Of a stretch of 64,000 nt of DNA, positions 46,138 through 55,664 are shown one piece after another. A program made the position numbers and the translations under genes. The stretch lies in contig NZ_GL883812.1 of assembly GCF_000205165.1 (NCBI RefSeq), positions 62,001-126,000 on the forward strand, in the 5' to 3' direction. Under the pieces are notes generated by a model. That model was not told where the DNA came from, made no database searches, and saw only the letters and a program-made list of their open reading frames with translations. Source of the DNA: Paraprevotella xylaniphila YIT 11841 (GTDB lineage: Bacteria > Bacteroidota > Bacteroidia > Bacteroidales > Bacteroidaceae). Positions within the stretch are counted from its first letter, which is position 1; each line of letters starts with the position of its first letter.

Positions 46138-49100
46138 ATGAAGAAACAATTCAAAAAGGTCTTGGTTTTGGGTTCCGGAGCGTTGAAAATCGGTCAGGCC
46201 GGTGAATTCGATTATTCCGGTTCGCAGGCACTGAAAGCATTGCGCGAAGAAGGTGTCCGTTCTGTGTTGGTTAACCCTAACATCGCTACCATTCAAACTT
46301 CCGAAGGAATTGCCGATGAGGTCTATTTCTTGCCGGTCACTCCTTATTTTGTGACGGAAATCATTAAAAAAGAACGTCCCGACGGCATTTTGCTGGCATT
46401 CGGAGGCCAGACGGCGTTGAACTGTGGAACGGAACTGTACCGTAACGGAGTGCTGGAGGAATACGGCGTAGAAGTGTTGGGGACTTCGGTGGAAGCCATC
46501 ATGTACACGGAAGACCGTGACCTTTTCGTGAAGAAACTCGACGAAATCCCGATGAAGACTCCTGTCAGCAAGGCTGTAGAGAATATGGAAGACGCCTTGG
46601 CCGCAGCACGTGAGATCGGTTACCCGGTCATGATTCGTTCGGCTTACGCATTAGGCGGTTTGGGTAGCGGCATCTGTCCGGACGAGGAACGTTTCATCGA
46701 ATTGGCCGGTAGTGCCTTTACTTTCGCACCGCAGGTCTTGGTGGAAGAATCCTTGAAAGGTTGGAAAGAAATCGAGTTCGAGGTCATCCGCGATGCGAAT
46801 GACCATTGTTTCACCGTAGCTAGTATGGAAAACTTCGACCCGTTGGGCATCCATACGGGCGAGTCCATCGTAGTGGCACCGACTTGTTCGCTGACGGAAG
46901 AACAAGTGACGATGTTGCAGGAATTGTCTAAGAAATGTATCCGCCATTTAGGCATCGTAGGCGAATGCAATATCCAATATGCTTTCAATGCCGAGACGAA
47001 CGATTACCGTGTCATCGAAGTAAATGCCCGCTTGAGCCGTTCTTCGGCGTTGGCTTCCAAGGCCACCGGTTATCCGTTGGCCTTTGTGGCGGCCAAGATT
47101 GCCTTGGGATATACGTTGGATCAGATAGGCGAGATGGGCACGCCCAACTCAGCATACGTGGCTCCTTCGTTGGACTACCTGATTTGCAAGATACCACGTT
47201 GGGACTTGACGAAATTCGAGGGCGTGTCGCGTCACATCGGTTCGAGCATGAAATCGGTAGGCGAAATCATGTCCATCGGCCGTTCGTTCGAAGAGATTAT
47301 CCAGAAAGGTTTGCGTATGATAGGCCAGGGGATGCACGGTTTTGTGGGCAATGACCACGTGCATTTCGACCAACTGGACGAAGAACTCTCCAACCCGACG
47401 GATTTGCGTATTTTCGCCATGGCACAAGCTTTGGAAGAAGGGTATACCATACAGCGTATTTATGAGTTGACGAAGATAGACCCGTGGTTCATCGGCAAGT
47501 TGAAGAACATTGTCGATATGAAGAAAGAACTGGAGGGGCATGATACGTTGGAGTCCGTTGCTCCTGAATTATTGCGTGAGGCCAAGCGGTTGGGCTTCTC
47601 CGATTTCCAGATTGCACGTTTCGTACTTAAATCGAAAGGTACCAACATGGAGAAGGAGAACCTGCAGGTGCGCCAGTACCGTAAGCAACTGGGTATCTTA
47701 CCGGCTGTGAAGCGCATCAACACGGTGGCATCCGAACATCCGGAACTGACGAACTACCTCTACATGACATACGGCACGGACGGCTACGATGTCAATTATT
47801 ACAAGAATGACAAGTCAGTCATCGTGTTGGGTTCCGGCGCTTACCGTATCGGTTCTTCCGTGGAATTCGACTGGTGTTCCGTCAATGCGGTACAGACCGC
47901 ACGCAAGTTGGGCTACAAGTCCATCATGATCAATTATAATCCCGAGACGGTTTCGACGGACTACGACATGTGCGACCGTCTCTACTTCGACGAGTTGTCT
48001 TTCGAGCGTGTGCTCGACGTGATCGACTTGGAGCAACCGGGCGGTGTCATCGTGTCCGTGGGCGGACAGATACCGAACAACTTGGCCATGAAACTCCATC
48101 GCCAGTCGGTACACATCCTGGGCACGTCCCCTGTGTCTATCGACCGTGCGGAGAACCGCAACAAGTTCTCGGCCATGCTCGACCGCCTCGGCATCGACCA
48201 ACCGGCTTGGCAGGAGCTGACTAGCTTGGACGACATGAAGGCTTTCATCGACAAGGTGGGTTATCCCGTATTGGTTCGTCCGTCGTACGTGCTTTCCGGT
48301 GCGGCCATGAACGTATGCCACAATGAGGAACAGTTGACCCGTTTCTTGGAAATGGCCCGTGAAGTGTCGAAAGAATACCCGGTAGTGGTGTCCCAATTCA
48401 TGCAGGAGACGAAAGAAGTGGAGTTCGATGCCGTGGCACAGAACGGGGAAGTGGTGGAATACGCCATCTCGGAACATATCGAATATGCCGGTGTGCATTC
48501 GGGCGACGCCACATTGGTGTTCCCGGCCCAGCACTTGTATTTTTCGACCATGCGTGCCATCAAGAAAATCAGTAGCCGCATTGCCCGTGAGCTGAACATT
48601 TCCGGTCCTTTCAATATCCAGTATTTGGCTAAGGGGAACCAAATCAAGGTCATCGAATGCAACCTCCGTGCGTCCCGCAGTTTCCCCTTCGTGTCGAAGG
48701 TGTTGAAGCGCAACTTCATCGAGACCGCCACACGTATCATGTTGGATGCACCGTACGACCGTCCCGACAAGTCGGTGTTCGACATCGACCGTATCGGCGT
48801 GAAAGCTTCGCAGTTCTCGTTTGCCCGTTTGCAGAATGCCGACCCCGTGTTGGGCGTGGACATGTCTTCCACCGGAGAAGTCGGTTGTTTGGGGGACGAT
48901 TTCAATGAGGCTTTGCTGAATGCCTTGATTGCTACGGGCTACAGTGTGCCGAAGAAGGCGGTGATGCTTTCGTCCGGCGCGGTACAGTCCAAGGTAGACC
49001 TTTTGGAACCTAGCCGCATGTTGGCCGCCAAGGGATATGATATCTATGCCACGGAGGGCACGGCCCGTTTCTTGAATGACAACGGCGTGAAAGCGATAGC

Positions 49101-49362
49101 CGTGCACTGGCCCGACGAGCATACGGCTGCCGAGAACAACGTGTTGACGATGATAGCCCAACATAAGTTCGATTTGATTGTCAATATCCCTAAGGACCAG
49201 ACCAAGCGTGAACTGACGAACGGTTACCGTATCCGTCGCGACGCCATCGACCACAACATACCGTTGATGACGAATGCCCGTTTGGCCAAGGCGTTCATCG
49301 AGGCGTTCTGCCAGATGGATATGGAACAGATCCAGATAAAGAGTTGGCAGGAGTATAAATAA
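46138..49362 (+). CDS. carB: Carbamoyl-phosphate synthase large subunit
   Basis: A 1074-residue enzyme of normal length. N-terminal carboxyphosphate domain (LVLGSGALKIGQAGEFDYSG, GGQTALNCG, MIRSAYALGGLGSG), oligomerisation domain, second ATP-grasp for carbamate phosphorylation (VIVLGSGAYRIGSSVEFDWC, LVRPSYVLSGAAMNV, IECNLRASRSFPFVSKV) and a C-terminal MGS-like allosteric domain (YDIYATEGTARFLNDNG). With a glutaminase subunit it makes carbamoyl phosphate for pyrimidines and arginine; carA is not adjacent. The leader (46060-46137) shows no obvious attenuator. A bidirectional terminator follows. Confidence 0.98.
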   Translation: MKKQFKKVLVLGSGALKIGQAGEFDYSGSQALKALREEGVRSVLVNPNIATIQTSEGIADEVYFLPVTPYFVTEIIKKERPDGILLAFGGQTALNCGTELYRNGVLEEYGVEVLGTSVEAIMYTEDRDLFVKKLDEIPMKTPVSKAVENMEDALAAAREIGYPVMIRSAYALGGLGSGICPDEERFIELAGSAFTFAPQVLVEESLKGWKEIEFEVIRDANDHCFTVASMENFDPLGIHTGESIVVAPTCSLTEEQVTMLQELSKKCIRHLGIVGECNIQYAFNAETNDYRVIEVNARLSRSSALASKATGYPLAFVAAKIALGYTLDQIGEMGTPNSAYVAPSLDYLICKIPRWDLTKFEGVSRHIGSSMKSVGEIMSIGRSFEEIIQKGLRMIGQGMHGFVGNDHVHFDQLDEELSNPTDLRIFAMAQALEEGYTIQRIYELTKIDPWFIGKLKNIVDMKKELEGHDTLESVAPELLREAKRLGFSDFQIARFVLKSKGTNMEKENLQVRQYRKQLGILPAVKRINTVASEHPELTNYLYMTYGTDGYDVNYYKNDKSVIVLGSGAYRIGSSVEFDWCSVNAVQTARKLGYKSIMINYNPETVSTDYDMCDRLYFDELSFERVLDVIDLEQPGGVIVSVGGQIPNNLAMKLHRQSVHILGTSPVSIDRAENRNKFSAMLDRLGIDQPAWQELTSLDDMKAFIDKVGYPVLVRPSYVLSGAAMNVCHNEEQLTRFLEMAREVSKEYPVVVSQFMQETKEVEFDAVAQNGEVVEYAISEHIEYAGVHSGDATLVFPAQHLYFSTMRAIKKISSRIARELNISGPFNIQYLAKGNQIKVIECNLRASRSFPFVSKVLKRNFIETATRIMLDAPYDRPDKSVFDIDRIGVKASQFSFARLQNADPVLGVDMSSTGEVGCLGDDFNEALLNALIATGYSVPKKAVMLSSGAVQSKVDLLEPSRMLAAKGYDIYATEGTARFLNDNGVKAIAVHWPDEHTAAENNVLTMIAQHKFDLIVNIPKDQTKRELTNGYRIRRDAIDHNIPLMTNARLAKAFIEAFCQMDMEQIQIKSWQEYK

Positions 49363-49377
49363 GATATAAGATAGAAG

Positions 49378-49421
49378 AAGCCGCGCTTTTGTCCGTCGGA
49401 GGCAGAAGCGCGGCTTTTGTT
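49378..49421. terminator. Bidirectional intrinsic terminator after carB
   Basis: AAGCCGCGCTT (49378-49388) pairs with AAGCGCGGCTT (49406-49416), followed by TTGTTTTT on the plus strand. It separates carB from the convergent HTH-like gene. Confidence 0.85.
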
Positions 49422-49423
49422 TT

Positions 49424-50305
49424 TCAGAGTTCCAGCATCTTTTTTTCCCGTTCCAAGTCTTGGGTATCCAATGACGGGGACGGGACGGTACAGGTCTTGA
49501 TGAAATCTCCCGGTTGACACGTATAATTATAATAAGGTAGGAGGTCGTCCGGTATTTGTCCTTTGGGAATGATTTCGCCTTTCAGCGCCAAGAAATCGTC
49601 CATGTCCGTGCTGTCGGAATGCTTGACGAAGAGAATCCGGCGTGCAATCGGGTTACGGTTGTAGTCGAGACAGAGGTAAAGCCCCTTCAGCATTTTGGGA
49701 AAGTCATACATGGGGAGTTGCAGGTAGATGGTAAAAAGAGCCAGTTCCGGGCTCTCACGTTCGTTGAACAGGATGTAGGAACTCGTGTGATTGTTGAATA
49801 GCCCCACGCCGGAATGGGTGGTATTGTAGGCACTCATGTGCACCACCCGTACGTATTCGTTGTTTTCGGAAGCCGTGATGAGGTAAGGCTCCACTTTCAG
49901 GGCATCGGCAGCCGACGAGAGACTGTAGCTGATATAAATGCCGCTGTAATTATAGGCTTCCTGCGCGGAAACCTGCGATTCTCTGGCCATCATGTCCCAA
50001 AAAGGGCTTTTTCTCTTTTCTCCGCCTTGTGGCGGTTCCAGTTCAAAAAGCCTTTCTTTCATGTCTTCCAGATTCCCGAGCAGCCGTTTCTTGGATACGT
50101 TGTTCACTTGCGAGAGGGCATAGTCCAAAGCTTCTTCCTCGGCAATGCCTTTCTTTACTTCGCCGATAAAGGTCGGCAGTACGCTGGAGTAGAGCGAAGA
50201 GAGCACACTGGCCGCCATTTGCGTATGGTCGGCGATTTCTTTCATCTTCACTCCGTTGTTTCTTAAGTATTCTATGCGTTTGTAAATTTCAAAAAGTTCG
50301 TTCAT
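49424..50305 (-). CDS. Uncharacterised protein with N-terminal HTH-like region, divergent from phosphonate genes
   Basis: A 293-residue protein with no confident family assignment. The first 70 residues look like a helix-turn-helix module (YKRIEYLRNNGVKMKEIADH, TQMAASVLSSLYSSVLP); the rest is a mixed alpha/beta domain (SGIYISYSLSSAADALKVEP, LFTIYLQLPMYDFPKMLKGL). No signal peptide or membrane helix. It is divergent from the DUF5690-phnX-phnW operon with an inverted repeat between, so it may be the regulator of 2-aminoethylphosphonate use; this is inference. Confidence 0.7.
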   Translation of the reverse strand: MNELFEIYKRIEYLRNNGVKMKEIADHTQMAASVLSSLYSSVLPTFIGEVKKGIAEEEALDYALSQVNNVSKKRLLGNLEDMKERLFELEPPQGGEKRKSPFWDMMARESQVSAQEAYNYSGIYISYSLSSAADALKVEPYLITASENNEYVRVVHMSAYNTTHSGVGLFNNHTSSYILFNERESPELALFTIYLQLPMYDFPKMLKGLYLCLDYNRNPIARRILFVKHSDSTDMDDFLALKGEIIPKGQIPDDLLPYYNYTCQPGDFIKTCTVPSPSLDTQDLEREKKMLEL

Positions 50306-50343
50306 TATACCTTTTATATTGTATTACCGACTGCAAAGTAAAT

Positions 50344-50375
50344 ACATTCATGTTATAGTTCCGTTGCATGAATGT
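50344..50375. promoter_or_regulatory. Inverted repeat between HTH-like gene and phosphonate operon
   Basis: ACATTCATG (50344-50352) and CATGAATGT (50367-50375) form a perfect 9-bp inverted repeat with a 14-nt spacer. Further ATG-AAT words continue to about 50415. Candidate operator. Confidence 0.5.
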
Positions 50376-50458
50376 TTCATTAATGTTACATAACAATTCG
50401 TTGATTTCATGAAAGTTATTAATAATAGAATTTCATTTTTCCGTTTAGGAATACATGA

Positions 50459-50466
50459 TAACTTTG
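50459..50466 (+). promoter_or_regulatory. -7 promoter box of the phosphonate operon
   Basis: TAACTTTG, 28 nt before the DUF5690 start codon. Confidence 0.5.
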
Positions 50467-50494
50467 CCGTCGAAAACCAAGAAACGATAGAAAA

Positions 50495-51871
50495 ATGGAG
50501 ATTATGGAATTGAAGGCAAATCAGAAAAAGACTCTCTCGGATGTGTTGTTCATCTTGTGGGCCGGCGGTGCGGCTTTGTTGTCTTATTCATTGGTATATG
50601 CACTTCGCAAGCCTTTCACGGCAGCCACGTTCGACGGGATTGACTTTTTCGGAATGGACTATAAGACGGCCACGAGCATCGTGCAGATTGCGGGTTATTT
50701 CCTCTCCAAACTCATCGGAATCAAGGTGATTTCGGAGATGAAAAAAGAGAACAGGCTGAAGTTCATTATCGTCTCTGTGGCTGTGGCCGAATTGTCTTTG
50801 GTGTTGTTCGGAGCGTTGCCCCGTCCTTATAATGTCTTTGCCCTGTTCTTCAACGGGTTGTCGTTGGGTTGCATGTGGGGAGTGATATTCAGCTTCTTGG
50901 AAGGCCGGAGGGTGACGGACTTATTGGCTAGCCTGATGGGTTTGAGTATCGCCATCAGTTCCGGTACGGCCAAGTCGTTGGGGCTTTTCGTGATGGACGG
51001 GCTTCATGTCAGCGAATTCTGGATGCCCGCGTTCATCGGTGCGTTCGCTTTCCCGTTGCTTTCCTTGTTGGGATGGGCGATGACCCGGCTTCCGCATCCT
51101 ACGAAGGCCGACATGGAATTGCGTACGGAGCGTGTGGCTCTCGACCGCAAGGGACGTTCGGCCGTATTTAAGAGCTTCATGCCCGTGTTGTTGATGCTCT
51201 TCTTTGCCAACCTGTTCATTACCGTGTTGCAAGACCTTAAAGAAGACTTCCTCGTGAAAATCATCGATGTGAAGGCGGCAGGGTTGTCTTCGTGGGCTTT
51301 TGCCCAAATCGACGCTACGGTCACTTTGGTGATTCTCGTACTGTTCGCGGCCATGTCGATGGTGAAGAGCAACGTCAAGGTTCTCTGCCTTTTGTTGGCC
51401 TTGGTTACTTGCGGCTGTGCCGTGTTGAGCAGTGTGGCCTTCCATTACGAGGCTTGGAATTTGCCCGTCACGCTTTGGCTTTTCCTGCAGAGCCTGTGCC
51501 TCTATACCGTCTATTTGAGTTTCCAGACTCTTTTCTTCGAGCGTTTCATCGCTTGTTTCAGGATAAAAGGCAACGTGGGTTTCTTCATTATTACGTTGGA
51601 TTTCATCGGTTATATGGGTACGGTGTTGGTTCTGGTGTTCAAGGAATGTTTCAATCCCGATGTCGACTGGTTGCAATTTTATAACTTTGCGTGCAGTTAT
51701 GTGGGCATCATTTGCAGTGTGTCCTTTGCCTGCTCTGCGGCTTACATCGTATGGCGTTACCGCCGGGAACGCCGCCGTGGCCCGAAGAATTTCGTCTATG
51801 CTCCCTCTGCGCCGTTCCCTTGCGAGGGCGAGGAGTATGCCCTTTCCCCGGAAGTGATTAAAAACAGATAA
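50495..51871 (+). CDS. DUF5690 / MFS-like membrane transporter of the 2-aminoethylphosphonate operon
   Basis: A 458-residue protein with about 11-12 membrane helices and an MFS-like build (YALRKPFTAATFDGIDFFGM near the first loop, MGLSIAISSGTAKSLGLFVM in the middle, C-terminal basic tail). Fits the DUF5690 family, which is found next to phnX and phnW in Bacteroidota. Uptake of 2-aminoethylphosphonate is inferred from position; no ABC uptake genes are in the window. A second ATG at 50504 is possible. It is 24 nt upstream of phnX. Confidence 0.8.
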   Translation: MEIMELKANQKKTLSDVLFILWAGGAALLSYSLVYALRKPFTAATFDGIDFFGMDYKTATSIVQIAGYFLSKLIGIKVISEMKKENRLKFIIVSVAVAELSLVLFGALPRPYNVFALFFNGLSLGCMWGVIFSFLEGRRVTDLLASLMGLSIAISSGTAKSLGLFVMDGLHVSEFWMPAFIGAFAFPLLSLLGWAMTRLPHPTKADMELRTERVALDRKGRSAVFKSFMPVLLMLFFANLFITVLQDLKEDFLVKIIDVKAAGLSSWAFAQIDATVTLVILVLFAAMSMVKSNVKVLCLLLALVTCGCAVLSSVAFHYEAWNLPVTLWLFLQSLCLYTVYLSFQTLFFERFIACFRIKGNVGFFIITLDFIGYMGTVLVLVFKECFNPDVDWLQFYNFACSYVGIICSVSFACSAAYIVWRYRRERRRGPKNFVYAPSAPFPCEGEEYALSPEVIKNR

Positions 51872-51895
51872 ACCATTTAGTTCAAACATAGAAAC

Positions 51896-52684
51896 ATGAA
51901 AAAAATTGAGTGCATCATTTTAGATTGGGCCGGTACGGCTGTGGATTACGGTTGCTTTGCCCCCGTGGCGGCTTTCATCGAGAGTTTCAACGAAATCGGC
52001 GTGCCGGTGACGGCTGCGGAGACCCGTGCTTACATGGGGCTGACCAAGATAGAGGAAATCCGTGCCCTGTTCAACATCGACCGGGTCAAGGCTGCATTCC
52101 GCGAGAAGTACGGTCGCGACTACACCGATGAGGACGTGCAGGCCCGTTACGAGGCTTTTCAGCGCGTGTTGTTTGATACCTTGGAGAATTATTCCGAACC
52201 GATACCCGGCGTGGTGGATACCGTAGAGGCATTGCGCAGGGCCGGTATCAAGATAGGTTCCACCACCGGATATACCAACAAGATGATGGACATCGTGATT
52301 CCGGCGGCGGAAAAGGCCGGTTACAAAGTGGACAACTGCGTGACTTCGGACCATCTGCCTGCCGGACGTCCTTATCCTTATATGGTCTACCGGAATATGA
52401 TAGATTTGGCCGTACCGTCGGTGGATTGCGTGTTGAAGTACGGAGATACGATAGCCGACATCAAAGAAGGAGTGAACGCCAAAGTGTGGACCGTGGGTGT
52501 GGTCATGGGAAGCAACGAACTGGCCCTCACGCAGGAGGAAGTGGATGCCATGCCGGCTGATGAATTGGACGCACGCAAGGCCGAAGTGCGCCGCCGCATG
52601 TTGGAAGCCGGTGCCCACTATGTGGTGGACGACATTACGAAACTTCCGGCAGTAATCGAGACTATAAACCAAAAAATGAATTAA
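51896..52684 (+). CDS. phnX: Phosphonoacetaldehyde hydrolase (phosphonatase)
   Basis: A 262-residue HAD-superfamily enzyme that splits phosphonoacetaldehyde into acetaldehyde and phosphate. Nucleophile Asp10 (ILDWAGTAVDYG), with Ala12 in the second position typical of phosphonatases; Schiff-base Lys51 in YMGLTKIEEIR; GSTTGYTNKMMDIV and KYGDTIADIKEGVNAKVWTV complete the core. 20 nt upstream of phnW. Confidence 0.95.
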   Translation: MKKIECIILDWAGTAVDYGCFAPVAAFIESFNEIGVPVTAAETRAYMGLTKIEEIRALFNIDRVKAAFREKYGRDYTDEDVQARYEAFQRVLFDTLENYSEPIPGVVDTVEALRRAGIKIGSTTGYTNKMMDIVIPAAEKAGYKVDNCVTSDHLPAGRPYPYMVYRNMIDLAVPSVDCVLKYGDTIADIKEGVNAKVWTVGVVMGSNELALTQEEVDAMPADELDARKAEVRRRMLEAGAHYVVDDITKLPAVIETINQKMN

Positions 52685-52704
52685 TACATTAAAAAAACAA
52701 GAAT

Positions 52705-53796
52705 ATGAGACCTTATCTTTTGTTGACGCCTGGTCCGTTGACCACTTCAGAAACCGTAAAAGAAGCCATGCTGAGTGACTGGTGCACTTGGGATGAAGAT
52801 TATAACGTGGGAATCGTGGAAGAAATCCGCAAATCGCTAGTGGAGATGGCCACGAAACATCCGGAAGAGTACACTTCCGTGCTGATGCAGGGTAGCGGTA
52901 CCTATTGTGTGGAAGCCGTGTTGGGCAGTGCCCTCAAGCCGGGTGACAAGCTGCTTATCTTCAGCAACGGTGCTTACGGCAACCGCATGGGAGTCATTGC
53001 CGACCGCCACGGCATTGCCTACGACATGGTGGCTTTCGAGGAGACCATGCAGGTAGACCCCGAAGTGGTGGAGAAGAACCTGTCGCGCCACGGCGATGTG
53101 ACCCACGTGGCTTTCGTGCACTGCGAGACGACCACGGGTATCCTGAACCCGCTGCCGGAATTGGCCCGTGTGGTCAAGGCGCATGGCAAGAAACTGATTG
53201 TGGATGCGATGAGCAGTTTCGGCGGTGTGCCTTTGGATGTGCAGGAACTCGGCATCGATTTCCTCATCAGCAGTGCGAACAAATGTATCCAGGGCGTGCC
53301 CGGTTTCGGCTTTATCATCGCCCGCCGCAGTGAACTGAAGGCTTGCAAGGGCGTGTCGCGTTCTTTGTCGCTCGACATCTACGACCAGTGGGAGACGATG
53401 GAAAAAGGTCATGGCAAGTGGCGTTTCACCTCGCCTACCCACGTGGTACGCGCCTTCAAGGAAGCCATGGAAGAGCTGAAGGTCGAAGGGGGAGTGGCAG
53501 CCCGTTACGCCCGTTACTGCAAGAACCACGAAGTATTGGTAAAGGGCATGGAGTCGCTCGGCTTCAAGGCATTGTTGCCGGCAGCCGTGCAGTCGCCGGT
53601 CATCACTTCGTTCCTTTATCCTGAGAAGGACTTCGACTTCAAGGCTTTCTATGCCGAGTTGAAAGCGAAGGGCTTCGTGATATATCCGGGCAAGATTTCC
53701 CAGGCCGACACTTTCCGTATCGGGAACATCGGCGACGTATATCCTGAAGATTTCGAGCGTCTGGTTGAGGCCGTGAAGGCTTGCCGTGAGGCTTGA
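52705..53796 (+). CDS. phnW: 2-aminoethylphosphonate:pyruvate aminotransferase
   Basis: A 363-residue class V PLP aminotransferase. The family start [34 protein letters not shown], and the PLP lysine Lys193 in [16 protein letters not shown] are all present. It converts 2-aminoethylphosphonate and pyruvate to phosphonoacetaldehyde and alanine, feeding phnX. Together with the DUF5690 carrier it forms a complete, short catabolic route for 2-AEP as phosphorus source. A hairpin follows the gene. Confidence 0.96.
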   Translation: MRPYLLLTPGPLTTSETVKEAMLSDWCTWDEDYNVGIVEEIRKSLVEMATKHPEEYTSVLMQGSGTYCVEAVLGSALKPGDKLLIFSNGAYGNRMGVIADRHGIAYDMVAFEETMQVDPEVVEKNLSRHGDVTHVAFVHCETTTGILNPLPELARVVKAHGKKLIVDAMSSFGGVPLDVQELGIDFLISSANKCIQGVPGFGFIIARRSELKACKGVSRSLSLDIYDQWETMEKGHGKWRFTSPTHVVRAFKEAMEELKVEGGVAARYARYCKNHEVLVKGMESLGFKALLPAAVQSPVITSFLYPEKDFDFKAFYAELKAKGFVIYPGKISQADTFRIGNIGDVYPEDFERLVEAVKACREA

Positions 53797-53821
53797 TCTC
53801 GATAAAATGTGTTGATAAGTG

Positions 53822-53849
53822 CGCCCGTCGGACAGGATTCCGGCGGGCG
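53822..53849 (+). terminator. Hairpin after phnW
   Basis: CGCCCGTCGGA (53822-53832) pairs with TCCGGCGGGCG (53839-53849), one G-T; followed by a short T-rich stretch. Confidence 0.7.
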
Positions 53850-53908
53850 TGTTCTTTATGGCCTCGTGAAGGGTGGAACGGGCTTTGCCGGGAGATGCGG
53901 GCACATGG

Positions 53909-54673
53909 TTATGTTCCGGGCGTGAAAACCCAATGGTCGTCGTGGCTTTCATGGGGATTGAAACGGTAGCCTTCCCATTCGAAGGTTTTCAAATCTTCGG
54001 GATTTTCAATACGGTTCTTCAGGATGAAACGGGTCATTTCGCCCCGGCACATCTTGGCATAGACCACTACGGTGGACAACCGTCCGCCTTTGTAAGTATA
54101 AAAATCCGGGGTAACCACCCGCAATTCCCGGGTGACGCGTGTCCAGTCGAACAAGTTTTTCATTTCCGCACTGGCCAGGTTCACCAATATGCCTCCTTGT
54201 TGCCGTATGGTCGAAATGAAAGTGTCCGTCAGTCGTGCGCGCCAATAGGCGAACAGTGTGTGGCCTTCTTCCGGCAGCTTTACGTGCCCTTCCAACCGGT
54301 AGTTCCGGATGCGGTCGGCCGGTCGCAACAACCCGTAGAGAAACGAGGTGATGAACAGGTGGCTTTGGGCGTATGTCCAGTCTTCCGTCGTGAAATCTTG
54401 TGGCGCGATGTGCTTGAACACCATTCCCGTGTAGGCAGATAAGGCCGGAAGTCCGGTTGTCCCTTCATCATGGAACGCACGGAATTGAAGGCCGGTGCGT
54501 GCCGCGATTTGAGGATTGACATGTAGCATGCCGGCCAGCTCCCCGGCTGTGAATTCCGTCATGGACAAAGCGATGTGGCGTGCCTCTTCGATGAACAGGG
54601 GAGAGGAGGCCGGGGGAAGAACCGTCGGCGTTTTTTCCGTCATCGTTTTGGCGCAAGAGATGAATGTGAGCAT
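53909..54673 (-). CDS. yaaA: YaaA-family peroxide stress protein
   Basis: A 254-residue DUF328/YaaA protein. Family blocks are visible: MLTFISCAKTM at the start, FHDEGTTGLPALSAYTGMVF, SHLFITSFLYGLLRPADRIR, VNLASAEMKNLF, KMCRGEMTRFILKNRIENPE and FEWEGYRFNPHESHDDHWVF. YaaA lowers free iron and DNA damage under peroxide stress in E. coli. Minus-strand -7 box TAATTTTG at 54717-54724. Confidence 0.92.
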   Translation of the reverse strand: MLTFISCAKTMTEKTPTVLPPASSPLFIEEARHIALSMTEFTAGELAGMLHVNPQIAARTGLQFRAFHDEGTTGLPALSAYTGMVFKHIAPQDFTTEDWTYAQSHLFITSFLYGLLRPADRIRNYRLEGHVKLPEEGHTLFAYWRARLTDTFISTIRQQGGILVNLASAEMKNLFDWTRVTRELRVVTPDFYTYKGGRLSTVVVYAKMCRGEMTRFILKNRIENPEDLKTFEWEGYRFNPHESHDDHWVFTPGT

Positions 54674-54884
54674 TTCCAGAGGGGATTTATGGGTTATGTT
54701 GAAATCATTTTGATGGCAAAATTAGGTAAAAATGAATCTTTTTGCTACTTAATTAGTGTTTTTTAGACTTTTAGCTCTGCATGAAAAGGAGCAAATAGGA
54801 TGGATTTCGGCAGAAAAATGCCATTCTTTCCACTTGATTGCGGTAAAATGTCCGCAGAAAATATGATTTTTATGTGCCGAAATA

Positions 54885-54935
54885 AAAATCGTTCGGCTGA
54901 AAGCGAAAAACGAATCTCAGCCGATTGAATGTGAA
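54885..54935. repeat. Intergenic repeat copy C
   Basis: Contains AAAATCGTTCGGCTGAAA and the opposed AATCTCAGCCGATT, related to copies at 2752-2830 and about 17575-17640. Confidence 0.5.
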
Positions 54936-55630
54936 AATTCGTAAAAACGATATTTTCGAGGGTTGTAGGAAGGGAAAAGCTGGCCAGAAACGGACTTTTT
55001 GTCTCTATTTGGGCGTTTCGGATGTGCAAGCATGGGTTGACAAAGTGCCGCACGGGATGCTTTATGGCTTACAGCCCGACGGGTTTCTTGCCGGAGGAGG
55101 AGGGGGATGTCTGCCGTTTTGTCGCTTTTTCCGCGAAAAGCTGTCTTTTGGGTTATGGCATGAGTCGCGAGATTCGCGTGTTTGTGTTTGCTGCGCGGTG
55201 GACACCGGAATATGGAAACCGCGAGTGGACACGGTGGACAAAATGACAAAAAGTAAGTTCCCCATTTCCCTTTTTGGAAGCTTGCAGAAAAAGTTCCGGT
55301 TTTCTACTTATAACATTCGGATAAATGATAATTTAATGATTCCCTTTGAATAAACGGTAATCCACAGTCAATTATTATATGTTTAAGTAAATGAGTTCAG
55401 ATAGAGAAAGTACCAAAAGTAGGGAGCAATGATTTGCACTCTAAATGAATTTAAGCATGAGATGGGGGCTGACGGCGAAAGACGGCAGGGCTTGCAATCA
55501 AAAAATAGTCGTACCGTAAGCGGTAGATGGAAAGGAAGGAAAGAATGGGTACCCTACTGTGGGGAAGCCATACCTTTCCATCCTTTATGTATTTTAAGGA
55601 TAGTTCTTAGGAAAACACTGTTTTTTATCG

Positions 55631-55638
55631 TACTTTTG
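55631..55638 (+). promoter_or_regulatory. -7 promoter box of the HD-domain gene
   Basis: TACTTTTG, 26 nt before the start codon. Confidence 0.45.
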
Positions 55639-55664
55639 TGGCGATCAATCCGAGCTGAAATAAA

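Larger units (their letters stand above)
54674..55664. other. 991-nt gene-free stretch
   Basis: No supported gene. It holds the yaaA promoter (54717-54724), a copy of the intergenic repeat at about 54885-54935 (words AAAATCGTTCGGCTGAAA and AATCTCAGCC), a perfect 10-bp inverted repeat GATGGAAAGG/CCTTTCCATC (55526-55535, 55573-55582), and a -7 box TACTTTTG (55631-55638) for the HD gene. Open frames at 54925-55353 and 55429-55677 have no recognisable domain or coding-like composition. Confidence 0.45.

Noticed and set aside
47815-49254. Long antisense open frame (479 codons) inside carB
   Set aside because: Shadow of carB; low-complexity His/Arg-rich translation.
54925-55353. 142-codon open frame in the long gene-free stretch
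   Set aside because: Cysteine/glycine-rich translation, no domain, overlaps the repeat copy, no fitting promoter.
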